This document shows, one piece after another, positions 62,121-64,000 of a stretch of 64,000 nucleotides of DNA. Origin of the DNA: an uncultured Dehalococcoidia bacterium (GTDB taxonomy: Bacteria; Chloroflexota; Dehalococcoidia; Lucifugimonadales; UBA3495); NCBI GenBank assembly GCA_951812535.1, contig CATOSK010000007.1, forward strand, positions 1 through 64,000, in the 5' to 3' direction. The translations under genes and the position numbers were made by a program. How positions within the stretch are numbered: the first letter of the stretch is position 1; every line of letters starts with the position of its first letter. The notes below the pieces were generated by a model, which was not told where the DNA came from, ran no database searches, and was given only the letters and a program-made list of their open reading frames with translations.

Positions 62121-62261
62121 GGGGTTAATCCTGCTTGAACGGGGCGGGTTTGGTCAGAGACGCAAAGAGACCCTGGCGCCGCTTTCGGTGCGGATTCCGG
62201 CGATGATGCCGGATCCTGGGCCAGGGTCTGAAAAAGGGAAGCCGGCGGGCTTCGTCAGGGA

Positions 62262-62456
62262 CTAGCCTGGGTTGTGCTTGTCAATGAACTCCAGCACCCG
62301 GGTGTCCAGGTCAGGGCGCCGGTCTTCCAGTACTCCCGAGTCGGCGAAGGCCACGGCCAGGTGGGCGTCCCGCTGGATGTCCTCCCAGTCCGGCTCCAAC
62401 TCCAGCTCGTCGCGGAGTTCTTCAAACATTGCAGTCAGAGACTCTCGGTCAAACAT
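62262..62456 (-). CDS. Small acidic hypothetical protein
   Basis: A 64-residue, strongly acidic helical protein (MFDRESLTAMFEELRDELELE, DIQRDAHLAVAFADSGVLED). The ATG at 62456 lies 13 bases after a GGAGGAGG site, which is longer than usual. The frame extends upstream to 62885 but that part is low-complexity and antisense to the Fe-S carrier's repeat tail, so it is excluded. No family was recognised. Confidence 0.5.
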   Translation of the reverse strand: MFDRESLTAMFEELRDELELEPDWEDIQRDAHLAVAFADSGVLEDRRPDLDTRVLEFIDKHNPG

Positions 62457-62674
62457 CGAAATTATCCAACCTCCTCCAGTAGTTACCGCCGTTACACCCT
62501 CCCGGGCAACAGCCAGTACAACGGCGTTTAGTCTAACTCCATTTGCCATCGCTGACAAGGGCAGCAGACCGCCGCCGGGTTCCGTTTTAGGCGGTGCAGT
62601 TCGGCAGCTTGTCCCCGTGCAGACGGCGGACGGGAAAGGGTGGTTAGGGAAGTGACTCACCGCCGCCAGCAAAG

Positions 62675-62699
62675 ACGGCCTCCCATTTCGGGAGGCCGT
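62675..62699 (-). terminator. Terminator after the Fe-S carrier gene
   Basis: Perfect 10-base-pair stem ACGGCCTCCC / GGGAGGCCGT with a 5-base loop. On the minus strand it is followed by CTTTGCTGG. It lies about 40 bases after the gene's stop. Confidence 0.7.
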
Positions 62700-62739
62700 T
62701 CCAGTTCTCGGATAACCCGGGGATCCCCCGGTTTGGGTC

Positions 62740-63111
62740 CTAGTGACCGCTTCCGCAACCGCAGCCACCGCCGCCGCAGCCACATCCACCGCCACCACTG
62801 CCGCATCCGCAGCCGCCGCCGCTGGCAAACATGGGGTTGTTGATGACGAAGCCGACCTGTCCGCCGAAGTTCTCGACGTAGTCAATGGTCGCCTCTTCCA
62901 GGAAGGGGGCGCTGTCGGAGTCCATCAGGAAATCGACCCCGTCCATCTTCAGGACCGTGTCGTCGGGCTGGAATTCGTTTTCCATGGTCAGCATGTACTG
63001 CAGGCCGCCGTGCTCGGATGGCATGGCCACCACGCGCAGGGCATTGGTGCTTTCACCTTCCTGCTCGATGACTTCCTTGAGTTTTTCGATTGCCACCGCG
63101 GTAACTTCCAT
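62740..63111 (-). CDS. A-type Fe-S carrier-like protein with CGCG-repeat tail
   Basis: A 123-residue HesB/IscA/ErpA-like protein. The core is typical: TAVAIEKLKEVIEQEG, DDTVLKMDGVDFLMDSDSAPFLEEATIDYVEN, GFVINNP. The first of the three conserved Cys is replaced: where IscA has GGCSG, this reads SEHGGLQY. The C-terminal CGCG motif is present but amplified into three CGCG units separated by Gly/Ser (Cys101, 103, 110, 112, 117, 119), ending SGH. This changes the possible metal site. It has its own promoter and terminator. Confidence 0.8.
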   Translation of the reverse strand: MEVTAVAIEKLKEVIEQEGESTNALRVVAMPSEHGGLQYMLTMENEFQPDDTVLKMDGVDFLMDSDSAPFLEEATIDYVENFGGQVGFVINNPMFASGGGCGCGSGGGGCGCGGGGCGCGSGH

Positions 63112-63202
63112 CTCGTCTCGCTCCCTGTGAGGCCATTAACAGGCTTTTAAATTGTGGTTCGGCGCCGAAAGGCGGACTTACGCCAGCCTGAGACTGAAAG
63201 TA

Positions 63203-63232
63203 AGGCTAACACACGGCCTTCGTCTCAGTCAA
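63203..63232 (-). promoter_or_regulatory. Promoter of the Fe-S carrier gene
   Basis: Minus strand: TTGACT (63232-63227), 18-base spacer, TAGCCT (63208-63203). Nested inverted repeats overlap it: CTGAGAC (63188-63194) with GTCTCAG (63222-63228), and AAGGC (63202-63206) with GCCTT (63216-63220), which suggests an operator or a DoxX-gene terminator. Confidence 0.5.
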
Positions 63233-63262
63233 TTTGACCGGCGGAAGGCAGCTGCCGGGTGC

Positions 63263-63754
63263 TTACAGGATCTCCTTGCCGCAGAACATGCGCTCCAGGC
63301 CGTACTTGCGGCTGCCCAGGACTCCGATAATGCCGGCGCAGATGAACCAGAGAATGGTGACCTCGCCGCCGTGGGCCACGAAGGCATTCCCGCCATCGGG
63401 AGGATTGGGATACAAATGAGGCCAGGGCCACACCGGACTGAGGGCTGCGTGCACCCCGAAATACGCGATAATCATGGTGACCACCAGCGCGCCGGCGCCC
63501 AACCGGGTCAGAACGCCGAAGGCGATGAGGAAGGCCGCGATGAGCTCCACCCATCCGGCAACGTCAACCAGCGCCCCGAGGCCGTTGGGGTTTGCCCCGG
63601 CGGGGAAGCCCCAGAGCAGGAACGCCTTCTGTGCCCCGTGCAGCGCCACCAGGAAGGCGAATATCAACCGGAAGAGCAGGTAGAACTCGTCAGTAAATTT
63701 CCCGAGTATCCCTCCGAATATCCCGTTGTCTCCCGAACCTGTCATTGCAGCCAC
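63263..63754 (-). CDS. DoxX-family membrane protein
   Basis: A 163-residue protein with four membrane segments: about 25-45 (FRLIFAFLVALHGAQKAFLL), 60-80 (VAGWVELIAAFLIAFGVLT), 85-105 (GAGALVVTMIIAYFGVHAAL) and 130-150 (GEVTILWFICAGIIGVLG). The DoxX pattern LHGxQK and GWVELIAAFLIAFGVLTRLGA is clear. Family members are quinone-linked or redox-stress membrane proteins. GTG at 63754 follows AGGAGAG by seven bases; the open frame to 63961 has no such site and is probably not coding. Confidence 0.8.
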   Translation of the reverse strand: MAAMTGSGDNGIFGGILGKFTDEFYLLFRLIFAFLVALHGAQKAFLLWGFPAGANPNGLGALVDVAGWVELIAAFLIAFGVLTRLGAGALVVTMIIAYFGVHAALSPVWPWPHLYPNPPDGGNAFVAHGGEVTILWFICAGIIGVLGSRKYGLERMFCGKEIL

Positions 63755-64000
63755 GGTTACACTCTCCTCTAACTTTGGACTTGTGGTCGCCTTTCCCCGG
63801 AGCATTCCCGGAAAGTCCAGCCTCAGCCGCCGCTTCAATCCCGAATCCGGGGTGGCCTGAAGCAGGGCAGGGTTGCCGGACAGGGGCGTTGCCAGGGGTG
63901 TTGAAAGGTCGGCGGCGTCGGAAACCTCCCCTTTGTGGCGAGGCTGCTTGGTGACTATCATACCACCCCCCTTGGGCAGGATTGAGTCCAGGCGAGGGTT
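63755..64000. other. Right edge without a supported gene
   Basis: The upstream region of the DoxX gene. A frame is open on the minus strand to 63961 but it is polar, lacks a ribosome binding site and is not needed by the DoxX domain. Nothing else can be supported. Confidence 0.4.

Noticed and set aside
62457..62885. Upstream extension of the small acidic gene
   Set aside because: Ala/Val-rich sequence antisense to the CGCG tail of the Fe-S carrier, crossing its terminator; only the C-terminal 64 residues look like a protein.

Overview
The window is high-GC DNA from a bacterial chromosome. The gene content suggests a Chloroflexota bacterium of the SAR202/Dehalococcoidia kind: an HspR-type MerR regulator, a Gram-positive-style LexA box, an ImuB/DnaE2 mutasome, PdxS/PdxT, paired DUF1501/DUF1800 proteins, and many amidohydrolase, SDR, FAH and tricarballylate-dehydrogenase-like catabolic genes. 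This placement is inferred from gene content; no rRNA or tRNA gene was recognised.

Layout. 0-5.8 kb: HspR-like regulator divergent from a cut-off gene, a frameshifted ketopantoate reductase, serA, an alpha/beta hydrolase, and SRPBCC and DUF1801 proteins. 5.9-11.0 kb: a minus-strand mutagenic-repair operon (LexA fragment, imuB, dnaE2) whose promoter carries a LexA box inside its spacer. 11.2-15.9 kb: MFS transporter plus hydantoinase-type amidohydrolase, a degenerate response regulator, and an SDR. 15.9-20.5 kb: minus-strand operon DUF1800, small membrane protein, DUF1501, NHL propeller, hypothetical. 20.6-26.8 kb: complete Opp/Dpp ABC importer ending in a strong terminator. 26.8-31.6 kb: pdxS, SnoaL-like, pdxT, GNAT-like and SpoIIIAA/R3H ATPase genes, ending in a strong terminator. 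31.7-41.2 kb: TP-rich lectin-like membrane protein, acetyl-CoA synthetase, Uma2 nuclease, phosphonate-type ABC importer with two permeases, FmdB and CDGSH metal proteins, and an FAH-family hydratase.

41.2-61.2 kb is the accessory region. It holds an IS5-family transposase remnant, an NHL propeller, orphan genes with lower GC, a DUF262 plus HEPN pair, an HK97-type capsid/tail module lacking terminase, portal, tape-measure and integrase genes, a DUF6941/HicB-like/HicA-like operon, and a two-gene AAA ATPase plus small Toprim-like pair. Ordinary metabolic genes (3-hydroxyisobutyrate-dehydrogenase-like, ITPase-like, amidase, TcuA-like) lie between these. 61.2-64 kb: maleylpyruvate-isomerase-like protein, a small hypothetical, an A-type Fe-S carrier with a CGCG-repeat tail, and DoxX.

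The most interesting items are the capsid/tail module behind a promoter-terminator leader, the AAA/Toprim and DUF262/HEPN candidate defence pairs, and the LexA remnant that has lost its recognition helix but stays translationally coupled to imuB under an SOS-type promoter.
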